Source: Alteromonas indica | GTDB taxonomy: Bacteria; Pseudomonadota; Gammaproteobacteria; Enterobacterales; Alteromonadaceae | Length of the DNA stretch: 64,000 nucleotides | Direction of reading: 5' to 3' | NCBI GenBank assembly: GCA_003056425.1 | Contig: PYVY01000001.1 | Location: 462,982-526,981, forward strand | Part shown: positions 43,658 to 52,744 of the stretch, in pieces | How positions within the stretch are numbered: position 1 is the stretch's first letter | How the letters are laid out: each line of letters starts with the position of its first letter | Position numbers and translations under genes: made by a program | The notes under the pieces: model-generated | Database searches by the model: none | Told to the model about the DNA's origin: nothing | Seen by the model: only the letters and a program-made list of their open reading frames with translations

Positions 43658-44833
43658 ATGCCTGTTGCGTTGTTCGCGCTTACGCTAAGTGCTTTTGCTA
43701 TTGGTACCACCGAGTTTGTTATTGTAGGGCTGGTGCCTACTATTGCTACCGATTTAAATGTGTCTTTACCCTCGGCGGGGCTGCTGGTGAGCCTGTATGC
43801 GGTGGGCGTGGCCGTCGGCGCGCCAGTATTAACTGCGCTGACTGGACGCTGGAATCGTAAACATGTGTTGTTAGCGCTGATGGCGCTGTTTGTGGCAGGT
43901 AACCTACTTGCCTGGCAAGCGCCAGGTTATGCCAGTCTGATTGTAGCCCGGTTACTGACTGGCCTTGCCCATGGCGTGTTTTTTTCTATCGGTTCAACCA
44001 TTGCGACCGGCTTGGTGGCCCGCGAAAAAGCCGCCAGTGCTATTGCGATCATGTTCACCGGCCTAACCGTAGCGCTGGTTACCGGGGTCCCCTTAGGTAC
44101 CTGGATTGGACAAAATTTTGGCTGGCGGGCAACCTTCCTGGTAGTTTCCGGCCTTGGGTTACTGGCGTTTATTGGCAGTGCATTACTGGTTCCTAACAAC
44201 CTCAAAAAAACCGCACCCGCCGGCTTGGCAGAACAATTTCAGGTGTTGGTTCAGCCGCGCTTGCTATTGGTTTATCTGATGACGGCATTAGGATACGGCG
44301 GTACCTTCACTACCTTCACCTACCTGGCGCCTATTTTAGAACAGCAAAGCGGCTTTGCTTCATCTTCCACCGCGCTCATTATGCTGGTATATGGCGTGTC
44401 GGTGGCAATGGGGAATATCGGGGGTGGCAAACTTGCCGATAAGTACGGTCCCATTAAAGCATTAACATTCATTTTCGCCGGGCTGGCGCTTACGCTGCTG
44501 GCTTTTACCTTTACGATGAACATGAAATCAGCCGCCGTGGCTACCGTATTGGTATGGGGCGCATTTGCGTTTGGTAATGTGCCAGCGTTACAGGTCTATG
44601 TGGTACAGCTGGCAGGCAAATATACGCCAGCTGCGGTGGATGTTGCAGCAGGCCTGAATATTGCTGCTTTCAATATTGGCATCAGTGTTGGGGCCATTAC
44701 TGGCGGATTTATTGTAGAGCACATGTCACTTCAGGATACCGCGTGGATTGGCGCAGCCATTGCGCTATTGGCGCTGGCAGTGACGCGCTATTGCGGGGCG
44801 CTGGACCAACGTAGTCCTCAGGCAATTGGCTGA
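43658..44833 (+). CDS. MFS exporter of the AraJ/YdhP (DHA1) type
   Basis: About 391 residues, twelve helices. AIGTTEFVIVGLVPTIATDLNVS in helix 1 and the loop GRWNRKHVLLALM are hallmarks of the AraJ/YdhP/SotB exporters of sugars, purines or drugs. The ATG at 43658 follows AGGA by 9 bases and is preferred over a longer frame. Likely controlled by the divergent LysR protein. Confidence 0.92.
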   Translation: MPVALFALTLSAFAIGTTEFVIVGLVPTIATDLNVSLPSAGLLVSLYAVGVAVGAPVLTALTGRWNRKHVLLALMALFVAGNLLAWQAPGYASLIVARLLTGLAHGVFFSIGSTIATGLVAREKAASAIAIMFTGLTVALVTGVPLGTWIGQNFGWRATFLVVSGLGLLAFIGSALLVPNNLKKTAPAGLAEQFQVLVQPRLLLVYLMTALGYGGTFTTFTYLAPILEQQSGFASSSTALIMLVYGVSVAMGNIGGGKLADKYGPIKALTFIFAGLALTLLAFTFTMNMKSAAVATVLVWGAFAFGNVPALQVYVVQLAGKYTPAAVDVAAGLNIAAFNIGISVGAITGGFIVEHMSLQDTAWIGAAIALLALAVTRYCGALDQRSPQAIG

Positions 44834-44962
44834 ACTACCTGGGAGCTGTGCCGGATGGTGGCTGATCGGTAAAAACAGACCAGTCACCGCACAGAACTTG
44901 TACTTTCACCTAACTATAACCACCTGAATTATCCAGGTACCTATTAACTTCAGGAGTGAATT

Positions 44963-45778
44963 ATGACAAACCATAGCACTATGCCGCAACTTGGCGCGGG
45001 TACATTTCGGCTAACCGGCGATGAGGCCTATGAGTCAGTAAAAATGGCACTTGAAGAAGGTTATCGGCATATCGATACCGCACAAATTTATGACAACGAA
45101 GACGCCGTGGGCAAGGCTATTGCCGATAGCGGTATCGCCCGCGAAGAATTGTTCATTACCACCAAGGTGTGGAACGACAATCTGAGTGAGCGCGCGTTGC
45201 TGGATAGTGTAAAACAAAGCCTGAAAAAGCTTCAGCTGGAGTATGTTGACCTGTTGCTGGTGCATTGGCCGGCGCCGCCTGACAATACGCCGATGGAAAC
45301 CTATTTGGGCGAAATGGCCAAAGCAAAAGCGCAGGGGCTTACGCGCAATATTGGGGTGTCTAACTTTACCATTGCTCATTTACGCGATGCTATCGAGATT
45401 TTGGGCGCCGACGAAATATATACGAACCAGATTGAAGTTCATCCGTACCTGACGAACGAGAAAGTCCGCCAGTTCGCTGCGCAGGAAGGCATTCACATTA
45501 CCGCGTATATGCCTTTTGCAGTAGGCAAGGTATTAAAAGATAAAACCATTTGCAATATCGCCAGTGAAACCGGCGCCAGTGCGGCGCAGGTAGTCGTGGC
45601 ATGGCAATTGGCCCATGGGATGGCAACCATCCCGTCTTCCACTAAGCGGACGAATTTGCAGGATAATCTTAAAGGCTGCCAGCATTCCCTGTCAGCAGAT
45701 GAGATTGCCACAATTGACCAACTAAATTGCGGAGACCGGCAGGCCACCCCTGACTTTGCTCCCCAATGGGACGAATAA
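44963..45778 (+). CDS. Aldo/keto reductase (DkgB-like)
   Basis: An NADPH-dependent carbonyl reductase of 271 residues. The catalytic tetrad is complete: Asp38, Tyr43 (HIDTAQIYDNED), Lys68 (ITTKVW) and His101 (LLLVHWP). IPSSTKRTNLQDNLK near the end binds the NADPH phosphate. The closest type is 2,5-diketo-gluconate reductase B, which also reduces methylglyoxal. AGGAG lies before the ATG. The MDR gene follows with one base between stop and start. Confidence 0.93.
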   Translation: MTNHSTMPQLGAGTFRLTGDEAYESVKMALEEGYRHIDTAQIYDNEDAVGKAIADSGIAREELFITTKVWNDNLSERALLDSVKQSLKKLQLEYVDLLLVHWPAPPDNTPMETYLGEMAKAKAQGLTRNIGVSNFTIAHLRDAIEILGADEIYTNQIEVHPYLTNEKVRQFAAQEGIHITAYMPFAVGKVLKDKTICNIASETGASAAQVVVAWQLAHGMATIPSSTKRTNLQDNLKGCQHSLSADEIATIDQLNCGDRQATPDFAPQWDE

Positions 45779-45779
45779 T

Positions 45780-46733
45780 ATGACACCAACGCGCTATACC
45801 GCCTGGCAGTTTCAGGGCGCTAATACTCCCCTGGTACTAGGCAGCGGCGGTGCTGTAGAGCTCGCCGATGACGAATTGCTGATAGAAAACCAGACCAGTG
45901 GTATTAATCCGGTAGACTGGAAATTCATTGAAAGTGATCCACTGGCGTGGCCGCACGGCCACACCCCCGGGGTAGATGGCGCCGGGGTGGTAGTGGCGAC
46001 GGGCGCTGGGGTTGCGGATAACTGGCTGGGTACCCCGGTGGCTTATCACTGCGCACTGGACGCCCCGGGTAGTTTTGCTGCCAATACAGTGGTTAAGGAA
46101 AATCGGGTTATGCGTATACCGCAAGGACTGCCTTATGATCTGGCGGCAGCCTTGCCTTGTCCATTACTAACTGCTTGGCAGGCAGTCAGTAAAATTCCCT
46201 ACGCCACCCACGCTCGCGTATTAGTTGCCGGGATGGGTTATGTGAATAAGCTGACGGTGCAATTGCTGCGTCAGGCAGGTTTCAGTGTCGATGTTTTATC
46301 GTCCAGTCTGACTATAGATGGCGCCACCCAATTGGGCGTAGACACATTATTTCGCCAGCCTGAAGATATTGATAAAACGTATCATGCGGTTATCGATGCC
46401 GTGAGCCCGGATAATGCCGCGCAGCTGGTGCAACATCTGCAGGCAAATGGACATGTAGTATGTATTTTAGGACGTATCGAGCAGCCGGTGGATGCGCCTT
46501 TTACGCGTACTATTTCCTATCACGAAGTCGCTCTGGGTGCCCTGCATCAATACGGCGATGCCACAGCCTGGCAAGTGTTAATGCGCGAAGGAGAAGCGCT
46601 ATTAGGCCAAGTAGTACAAGAGCGCCTATGCGCTGATATGCCAGCTGTGTACCCTTTTAGTGAATTAAATACAGCGTTAGCGCATAGCCAGCAACACAAA
46701 CAAAAGACGGTAATCGGTAAAGCGCTCAGCTAA
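45780..46733 (+). CDS. MDR-superfamily (quinone reductase-like) oxidoreductase
   Basis: About 317 residues from the ATG at 45780. Landmarks are SGINPVDWKFIE, HTPGVDGAGVVVATGAGV (GroES-like part), and a Rossmann part starting ARVLVAGMGYVNKLTVQLLRQAGF; the glycine motif here is atypical (AGMGYVN). No structural-zinc Cys cluster is seen, so quinone or enoyl reductase activity is likelier than alcohol dehydrogenase. Operon with the aldo/keto reductase suggests joint carbonyl detoxification. Confidence 0.9.
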   Translation: MTPTRYTAWQFQGANTPLVLGSGGAVELADDELLIENQTSGINPVDWKFIESDPLAWPHGHTPGVDGAGVVVATGAGVADNWLGTPVAYHCALDAPGSFAANTVVKENRVMRIPQGLPYDLAAALPCPLLTAWQAVSKIPYATHARVLVAGMGYVNKLTVQLLRQAGFSVDVLSSSLTIDGATQLGVDTLFRQPEDIDKTYHAVIDAVSPDNAAQLVQHLQANGHVVCILGRIEQPVDAPFTRTISYHEVALGALHQYGDATAWQVLMREGEALLGQVVQERLCADMPAVYPFSELNTALAHSQQHKQKTVIGKALS

Positions 46734-46747
46734 TCTTAACGATGGCC

Positions 46748-46780
46748 AAAGACAGGTTCACGAGCCTGTCTTTCTTTTTG
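46748..46780 (+). terminator. Rho-independent terminator after the oxidoreductase operon
   Basis: AGACAGG-TTCACGAG-CCTGTCT stem-loop followed by TTCTTTTT. Confidence 0.85.
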
Positions 46781-46937
46781 TAAATTTCTCCATGCTCACA
46801 GTGACTTGCGTGTAATTACTTCCACTTTTTGCGCCCTCGCTACTGGCTCACCATTGATTTTGCTTACAATACTACTATGGCATCCTGCTTGCTCATGCCA
46901 TTGAGCCGGGTGTCGGCATTTAGTGGAGAGTAATAAC

Positions 46938-48671
46938 ATGTCATCGTTTAACGGAATGCTGGGCGTTACGCCTATGGAAAGCGGCTTTCAATTTGCCGTC
47001 TGGGCCCCTAATGCCAGCGCAGTCAGCCTGATTGGTGAGTTTAACAACTGGGATGAGCAGGCTTGCCCCATGGAAAGTGCCGAGGGCGGCCTATGGTGGT
47101 GCCACAGCGAGGCGGCGCAAAATGGCCAGGAATACAAGTTTGCTATCACTACAGCCGATGGCACTGTACTGCAAAAAAATGATCCCCGCGCCCGCCAGCT
47201 TACCAATAGCGTTGGTAACAGCATTATTTACGCCGATGATTATCAATGGCAAAGCGATGATTTTACCCCCACAGAAATTCATCAGGCGGTTATTTATGAA
47301 TTACACATTGGTACCTTTGGTAAAGTTGATGATGAAGTAGGCACTTTCGATAATGCTATCAGCCGGCTTGATGAATTAGCCGAGCTGGGCGTGAACACCA
47401 TTGAACTGATGCCGGTAAACGAATTTGCCGGTGATTTAAGCTGGGGCTATAACCCTGCCTTTCCGTTTGCCGTAGAGCAAGCCTATGGTGGTCCTCAGGC
47501 ACTAAAACGCTTCATAGATGCAGCGCACCAGCGCGGCCTGTCAGTGATTATGGATGTCGTTTACAACCATTTTGGGCCAAGCGATTTAGATATTTGGCAA
47601 TTTGACGGATGGCAGGAAAACGATAAAGGCGGCATATATTTTTATAATGACCATCGCAGCGCCACGCCATGGGGCGATACCCGTCCCGATTATGGCCGCG
47701 AAGAAGTTCGCCAGTATCTGCTGGATAACGCATTGATGTGGGTGGAAGAATACCGCGCTGACGGTTTGAGAATGGATATGGTGCCCTATATGCGCAGTGT
47801 ATCGGGCGCCGATGATGGCAGCGACGACATACCGGAGGCGTATAGCCTTATTCAACAGATAAACGGGGAAATTAAAGCGCGCTACCCGCAAAAACTGACC
47901 ATCGCCGAAGATCTCCATAGCCACCAGTTTATCACCAATAACGTGGAAGACGAGGGCTGTGGCTACAGTGCCCAGTGGGATGCAGCTTTTGTGCACCCGA
48001 TACGGGCGCTGTTACTTACCAGTAACGATGATGAAATTAATCTAGATGGATTGGAAGCTGCCCTGCACCATCATTATAGCGGCCGCCCCTTTGCCCGGGT
48101 GGTATACACCGAGTCCCATGATGAAGTGGCCAACGGCCAGGCCCGGGTAGTAGAGGAAATAGCTCCGGGCAACGTCGATGCCGACTATTTTGCCCGGAAT
48201 AAAGGTATTTTAGGCGCCGCTATTGTGTTGACCAGTTGCGGCATCCCAATGCTATTCCAGGGGCAGGAATTTAAACAGCATGGTTACTTTACCGATGGCG
48301 ATGATATCGACTGGCGCCGCCGCGAACAATTTGGTGAGTACCTGCATGCGTTTAACCAGCTTATTCGATTGCGCACCAATGCTGAACATCAAAGCGCTGG
48401 CCTTACCGGGGCCTTTACTGAGATTGTCCATAAAGATCAGGCCAATAAAGTACTTGGTTTCATGCGTACCAATGAGGTTAATGATAAACCGGTGTGGGTT
48501 TATCTGAATTTATCCAGCGTACATCTGCCTGAGTATGCTCTGCATGGACTCCCCCAAAATCCGCGCTGTCTGTTCGCCTGGCAAGAAGGGATAGCTACGG
48601 AAGGAACACAGTTGGATGAAGGTACGCTCACACTGGCACCTTATAGTATTACTATTTTGGGTAACCAATAG
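46938..48671 (+). CDS. GH13 alpha-amylase-family enzyme with N-terminal CBM48
   Basis: About 577 residues. CBM48 domain at about 10-95 (FAVWAPNASAVSLIGEFNNWD), then the (beta/alpha)8 barrel. Catalytic residues are visible: nucleophile Asp280 (DGLRMD), acid/base Glu324 (IAED), and Asp395 (ESHDEV); region I is DVVYNHFGP. The architecture is shared by branching enzymes, maltooligosyltrehalose trehalohydrolases and debranching enzymes. It is short for GlgB, and the choice is open. GGAG 7 bases before ATG 46938 supports that start. No glycogen or trehalose gene is next to it. Confidence 0.9.
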   Translation: MSSFNGMLGVTPMESGFQFAVWAPNASAVSLIGEFNNWDEQACPMESAEGGLWWCHSEAAQNGQEYKFAITTADGTVLQKNDPRARQLTNSVGNSIIYADDYQWQSDDFTPTEIHQAVIYELHIGTFGKVDDEVGTFDNAISRLDELAELGVNTIELMPVNEFAGDLSWGYNPAFPFAVEQAYGGPQALKRFIDAAHQRGLSVIMDVVYNHFGPSDLDIWQFDGWQENDKGGIYFYNDHRSATPWGDTRPDYGREEVRQYLLDNALMWVEEYRADGLRMDMVPYMRSVSGADDGSDDIPEAYSLIQQINGEIKARYPQKLTIAEDLHSHQFITNNVEDEGCGYSAQWDAAFVHPIRALLLTSNDDEINLDGLEAALHHHYSGRPFARVVYTESHDEVANGQARVVEEIAPGNVDADYFARNKGILGAAIVLTSCGIPMLFQGQEFKQHGYFTDGDDIDWRRREQFGEYLHAFNQLIRLRTNAEHQSAGLTGAFTEIVHKDQANKVLGFMRTNEVNDKPVWVYLNLSSVHLPEYALHGLPQNPRCLFAWQEGIATEGTQLDEGTLTLAPYSITILGNQ

Positions 48672-48730
48672 CTTAAGCCTGCTTAATCGCATGTAAATAT
48701 TAAAATAGATAAATACGATTCATAAAAACT

Positions 48731-48771
48731 GATAGGGGCAGAATGCCACTCGCGCTATTATAGCCCCTATC
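48731..48771 (+). other. Stem-loop with 9-bp arms
   Basis: GATAGGGGC and GCCCCTATC separated by 23 bases, between the GH13 and merR genes. There is no T-run, so it may be a weak terminator or mRNA 3' end structure. Confidence 0.5.
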
Positions 48772-48807
48772 ATCTCCTGCCTCATTGTAACTGCTGTCGG
48801 TTTATGC

Positions 48808-48839
48808 TTGACTCTGGAGTAGACTCCAGGGTTTATACT
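48808..48839 (+). promoter_or_regulatory. MerR-type metal-responsive promoter (zntA-like operator)
   Basis: TTGACT (48808) and TATACT (48834) are separated by 20 bp, the over-long spacing typical of MerR-activated promoters. The spacer holds CTGGAGT-AG-ACTCCAG (48814-48829), closely like the ZntR operator of E. coli zntA. Confidence 0.9.
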
Positions 48840-48845
48840 AGATAT

Positions 48846-49271
48846 ATGAAAACATCAGTCACGCTCAAGATCTGCGAACTGGCTAAACAGGCTGGGGTGT
48901 CGGTTGATACAATTCGATTTTACGAAAGTAAAGGTTTGGTCAGTGCATCAATGCGTTCTGAAGCTGGCTACAGGCTGTTTTCCAGTGATGATCTTACCCG
49001 TTTGCTGTTTATTTCCCGTGCCAAGCAGGTGGGCTTTACCCTGGATGAAATCAGTGAATTGCTGGATTTAAAACTACACCCCGACGACCATACGTGTCAG
49101 GAAGTGAAACAACGCACCCAATTTAAGATAGAAACAGTAAGTGCAAAGATTGCTGAACTGGAGCGCATTAAGCGTTCTCTGGTTAGGCTTCACGAGGCAT
49201 GCGGTGGCACGTCGCAAAGTACGCGCCAATGCTCAATTCTTCAGTTGCTGGAGACGGATGATTTATTATGA
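48846..49271 (+). CDS. MerR-family metal-responsive regulator (ZntR/CadR-like)
   Basis: A 141-residue activator. HTH in ICELAKQAGVSVDTIRFYESKGLV; metal ligands by position are Cys84 (HTCQEV), Cys119 (EACGG) and Cys129 (RQCSIL). The ZntR pair CCG is reduced to CGG, so the metal preference (Zn, Cd or Pb) may differ. The ATG is only 6 bases after the -10 box and is the only in-frame start, so the mRNA is probably leaderless. It overlaps the permease gene by 4 bp; the promoter drives its own operon. Confidence 0.92.
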   Translation: MKTSVTLKICELAKQAGVSVDTIRFYESKGLVSASMRSEAGYRLFSSDDLTRLLFISRAKQVGFTLDEISELLDLKLHPDDHTCQEVKQRTQFKIETVSAKIAELERIKRSLVRLHEACGGTSQSTRQCSILQLLETDDLL

Positions 49272-50512
49272 ATGAGACTATGCTATTGCTGGAAAATTTT
49301 CTTGCCCTGTTCATGGAATCAGCGCCCTGGTTATTGTTGGGCTTACTGGTAGCAGCGGTGATGCACGAGTTAGTGCCGGTAAGTATGTTGCAGCGCCATA
49401 TGGGTAGCGACAGTATTACCGCTATCGGGAAAGCGGCCGTGATAGGCGCCCCGCTGCCACTGTGTTCCTGTGGGGTTATTCCTGCTGCCGTAGGGCTGCG
49501 CAGAAGTGGCGCATCCAAGCCCGCCACGGTGTCTTTCTTAGTTTCCACGCCGGAGACTGGAGTAGACTCAGTAGCGGTGTCTTATGCGTTATTGGGGCCC
49601 CTTTACGCGATTGTGCGGCCGGTGGCTGCCATCTTTAGTGCACTGTATGCCGGGATTATGGTGAAACTGTTTGCTGAACCTGATGGAATGCCCAAAGCTG
49701 CGGCGGCGTCACGCGCTACCAGTACTTGTGGTAGCTCAGCAACGCCTACTATTAAGGCTAAGCAAACGGAAACGCAACCCAGTTGCTGTGCCAGCAGCAA
49801 ACCAGTTGCAGCCGCAACTTCGGCCTGCTGTAGCAGCGCTGCGCCGGCGCCAAGCCAAAGCTGTTGTGGTGAGAAAAATACTGCAAGTAGCCCCGGCGCG
49901 ACGGCAACAACCCCCAGTTCACCCGGTAAAATTACCGCGATGTGGCGGTTTGCCACCGGCCAGCTACTTGAAGATATTGCGGTTTGGTTGCTGGTAGGTT
50001 TGGCGCTGGCGGCGGCTATCCAAACCTGGGTCCCCACAGACTTTTTAACCCAGTGGGGTGATGGTCTGATGGCGATGCTGGTAATGGCATTTATTGGGGT
50101 ACCTATGTACATTTGCGCTACCGCATCCACGCCGATTGCCGTGGGCTTTCTGGCGGCCGGATTATCGCCTGGCGCGGTGTTGGTATTTTTATTAGCGGGG
50201 CCGGCAACAAACGTCTCCACTATGGGAATGATTTTAAAAGAGCTCGGCCGGCGTTCCCTGATGCTGTATGTTTTTAGTGTAACCTCAGCCGCTATTGGTT
50301 TAGGTTATCTGCTGAACTGGGCCGTGGCCGCTTTTCAGTGGCAGTCATTCATTGTGACCACCGTTGGCGAACATGGTCATGGCGGTATTACTGAAGCGCT
50401 TTATGCTTTATCAGCCGTAGTGTTGGGGGCCTTGATGGTGCGTATCGGCTGGCAAAAAAGCCGGGCCTGGTTACATCAGGGCCAGGTGAAGCAGGACAGC
50501 TGCTGTAGCTAA
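49268..50512 (+). CDS. SO_0444-type Cu/Zn efflux permease with Cys-rich cytoplasmic linker
   Basis: A 414-residue membrane permease (DUF318/ArsP-related), built of two four-helix halves (PLPLCSCGVIPAAVGLRRSG in the first; MYICATASTPIAVGFLAAGLSPGAVLVFLLAGPATN in the second). Between them, at about 150-220, lies a low-complexity linker with four cysteine spots (CGSS, CCASS, CCSS, CCGEK), and the protein ends DSCCS. These Cys pairs are probable metal-binding sites feeding export. It is co-translated with the merR gene. Confidence 0.92.
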   Translation: MNETMLLLENFLALFMESAPWLLLGLLVAAVMHELVPVSMLQRHMGSDSITAIGKAAVIGAPLPLCSCGVIPAAVGLRRSGASKPATVSFLVSTPETGVDSVAVSYALLGPLYAIVRPVAAIFSALYAGIMVKLFAEPDGMPKAAAASRATSTCGSSATPTIKAKQTETQPSCCASSKPVAAATSACCSSAAPAPSQSCCGEKNTASSPGATATTPSSPGKITAMWRFATGQLLEDIAVWLLVGLALAAAIQTWVPTDFLTQWGDGLMAMLVMAFIGVPMYICATASTPIAVGFLAAGLSPGAVLVFLLAGPATNVSTMGMILKELGRRSLMLYVFSVTSAAIGLGYLLNWAVAAFQWQSFIVTTVGEHGHGGITEALYALSAVVLGALMVRIGWQKSRAWLHQGQVKQDSCCS

Positions 50513-50521
50513 CCACAGATA

Positions 50522-50557
50522 CTGCCAACGCTGCGACAATATGTCGCATGTTGGCAG
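50522..50557. promoter_or_regulatory. Long hairpin containing a RegA/PrrA-type box
   Basis: CTGCCAAC pairs with GTTGGCAG, and inside it TGCGACA pairs with TGTCGCA around ATA. The core GCGAC-AATAT-GTCGC (50533-50547) fits the RegA/PrrA/ActR recognition form GCGNC-Nx-GNCGC. It lies 50 bp before the TonB receptor gene, whose cluster ends with a RegA-like regulator. It could also act as an mRNA terminator or processing hairpin for the merR-permease transcript. Confidence 0.6.
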
Positions 50558-50606
50558 GCCATTTCAATAGGTAAAATGCACGCGAATCAATCTCTTGGAA
50601 ATTCGT

Positions 50607-52697
50607 GTGAAAATATCTCTCCCTCTTATCGCCGGTGCCTTCACCACCCTATATGCTGCTACCAGCCTGGCCGCAGATGAATCGGTGGAAACCATTGAAA
50701 TCACCGGTCACAGGTTTTCAAATGCTGCTGCCGGCGAATTAAACGCTGCCTTACAGCAACAACAAATCCGGTTTGCTTCGGGCGGCGGCATATCTGCTCT
50801 GCCTGTACTAAATGGCATGATGGGCGACCGCATTCAGATTTTAGCAGACGGCGCGCCTATTACTGCCGCTTGCGGTAACCAAATGAACCCGCCGTTGTCT
50901 TATTTAGCGAATTCCCCGGTGAGCCAGTTGGTGGTCAGCCCGGCAGTATCGCCAGTCAGTGCTGGGGCGGATAATATTGCCGGCGTCATCGCCATTGATA
51001 CCATGCAGCCGGTATTTGTAGAAGAAAGTGATTTTAGCTGGCGTGAAGGTAAAGCGGCGTTTAACTATAGCAGTAACCCCAACAGCCAAACCTTTGCGTT
51101 GGACGCCCGGCTGGCAAACAACCAATGGTTTACTGGTTATAGTGGCAGTATTACTACCGCAGACAGCTATGACAATGGCGCTGATGAGCTAGTCCCTGAT
51201 ACCTTGTACAAAATGGAAAATCACGATCTTACCGTAGGCTATCAGGATGCACAGCGCCTGGCGGTACTCAAGTTCACCCATCAGCAGGTGCCTTATCAGG
51301 GTTTTCCCGGGCAGTATATGGACATGGTTGATAACCGCGCCAGCGGCCTTTCGGCCCGATATCAGCAGCGCTTCAAAGCATTCACGGTCAACGGGCACCT
51401 CAGCGTGCGCAATGTCGACCATGAGATGGGATTTTTCAGCGATGAAAAACCCGGCACTATGCCCATGCTTACCCGTTCGCAGGATATTACAGCCAAACTT
51501 GGCTGGGATATTGGGTTAACTCCCGACCAAACCCTTGTGCTGGGACAGGAATATTACGCTAACAAGCTGAATGATTATTGGCCTGCGGTAGCCGGTTCCG
51601 CGATGATGGGGCCCGACGATTATATTAATATCAACGATGGTCGGCGCACCCGCTCCGCGCTATTCGCGCAATGGGAACACCGCCCTGCCACGGGTTGGCA
51701 GTACAACGTCGGGGCTCGCGTAGAGTATGTGCAAACCCAGGCAGCCCAAGTGCAACCGTATAATAGTATGCCAATGACTATGAGTGGCATGATGAAGATG
51801 GCCATCAACGATGCTCAGGCTGCCGCAGAGTTTAATGCAAGCGATCGGGACAAGCACGATACCCTGCTGGATGTGACCTTGCTGGCACAAAGAGCCGTAC
51901 GTAAGCAACACACTCTGAGTTTTGGGCTTGCCCGCAAGAACCGCGCACCGGGCCTATACGAACGCTACACCTGGGGCCGCGGAATAATGGCCAGCACCAT
52001 GATCGGCTGGTTTGGCGATGGTAATGGTTATGTAGGCAATGTTGATCTGACGCCGGAAACTGCGCATACCGCCTCTGCCGGTTATCAGTTCGAAAATACC
52101 CATCAAAAAATAGACTTCACTGCCTGGTATACTAAGGTTAGTGATTATATCGATATCACTAAATTGGGTGAGCTCAACCGCAGTGGGTTGCGCTCCGGGC
52201 TGCGTAACCAACTACAATTTACCAATATCGATGCCACGTTAATGGGCGTTACCCTCGATACCCAATGGCTATTAGCAGACAATCAGTGGGGCCAATGGCA
52301 GCTATCCCATACCTTTAACTGGCAACAGGGCGAGCGAGATGACACTCATGATAGTCTGTACCAGATTCTGCCGGTAGAAAACCGGCTGCAACTGGCGCAT
52401 CATTATGCCGACTGGCACTCTACTGTTGAATGGTACTGGGCGGGCAACAAAACCGACACCGATCCGCGCCGTTTGGAAAATACCACCGACAGCTATTGGT
52501 TGCTTAATCTGCGCAGCAGCAAACAGTGGGCAGATTGGACCGTAGAAGTTGCCCTGGATAACGTTTTTGACCGGCATTACGACTTGCCGCTGGGTGGCGT
52601 AAGCGTGGCTGAGTTTTTACAGCAACCCACTCAGGGCTATGCACAGCTTGAGGGCCCCGGACGCTCAGTTAACATTGGAGTGGCTTACCGCTTCTAG
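50607..52697 (+). CDS. OprC-like TonB-dependent copper receptor
   Basis: About 696 residues from the GTG at 50607 (GGAAAT upstream). It has a signal peptide, then a plug domain and a 22-strand beta-barrel ending in a C-terminal aromatic (VAYRF). The plug carries CGNQM (Cys89, Met93) and a loop carries HEM (His272, Met274), matching the CxxxM and HxM ligand pair described for OprC Cu binding. A Met-rich stretch (MPMTMSGMMKM) lies further on. By family it imports Cu across the outer membrane; Cu rather than Zn is inferred from these ligands. It precedes the RegB/RegA pair by 47 bp. Confidence 0.92.
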   Translation: MKISLPLIAGAFTTLYAATSLAADESVETIEITGHRFSNAAAGELNAALQQQQIRFASGGGISALPVLNGMMGDRIQILADGAPITAACGNQMNPPLSYLANSPVSQLVVSPAVSPVSAGADNIAGVIAIDTMQPVFVEESDFSWREGKAAFNYSSNPNSQTFALDARLANNQWFTGYSGSITTADSYDNGADELVPDTLYKMENHDLTVGYQDAQRLAVLKFTHQQVPYQGFPGQYMDMVDNRASGLSARYQQRFKAFTVNGHLSVRNVDHEMGFFSDEKPGTMPMLTRSQDITAKLGWDIGLTPDQTLVLGQEYYANKLNDYWPAVAGSAMMGPDDYININDGRRTRSALFAQWEHRPATGWQYNVGARVEYVQTQAAQVQPYNSMPMTMSGMMKMAINDAQAAAEFNASDRDKHDTLLDVTLLAQRAVRKQHTLSFGLARKNRAPGLYERYTWGRGIMASTMIGWFGDGNGYVGNVDLTPETAHTASAGYQFENTHQKIDFTAWYTKVSDYIDITKLGELNRSGLRSGLRNQLQFTNIDATLMGVTLDTQWLLADNQWGQWQLSHTFNWQQGERDDTHDSLYQILPVENRLQLAHHYADWHSTVEWYWAGNKTDTDPRRLENTTDSYWLLNLRSSKQWADWTVEVALDNVFDRHYDLPLGGVSVAEFLQQPTQGYAQLEGPGRSVNIGVAYRF

Positions 52698-52744
52698 TAC
52701 ACTGCCACAATGGTGACCAATATGCCCAACGGTGACGTTTTTCC

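Noticed and set aside
49603..50220. 205-codon minus-strand frame opposite the metal permease
   Set aside because: Its translation mirrors the Ala/Cys-rich linker and membrane segments of the sense gene; no start signals or family features.
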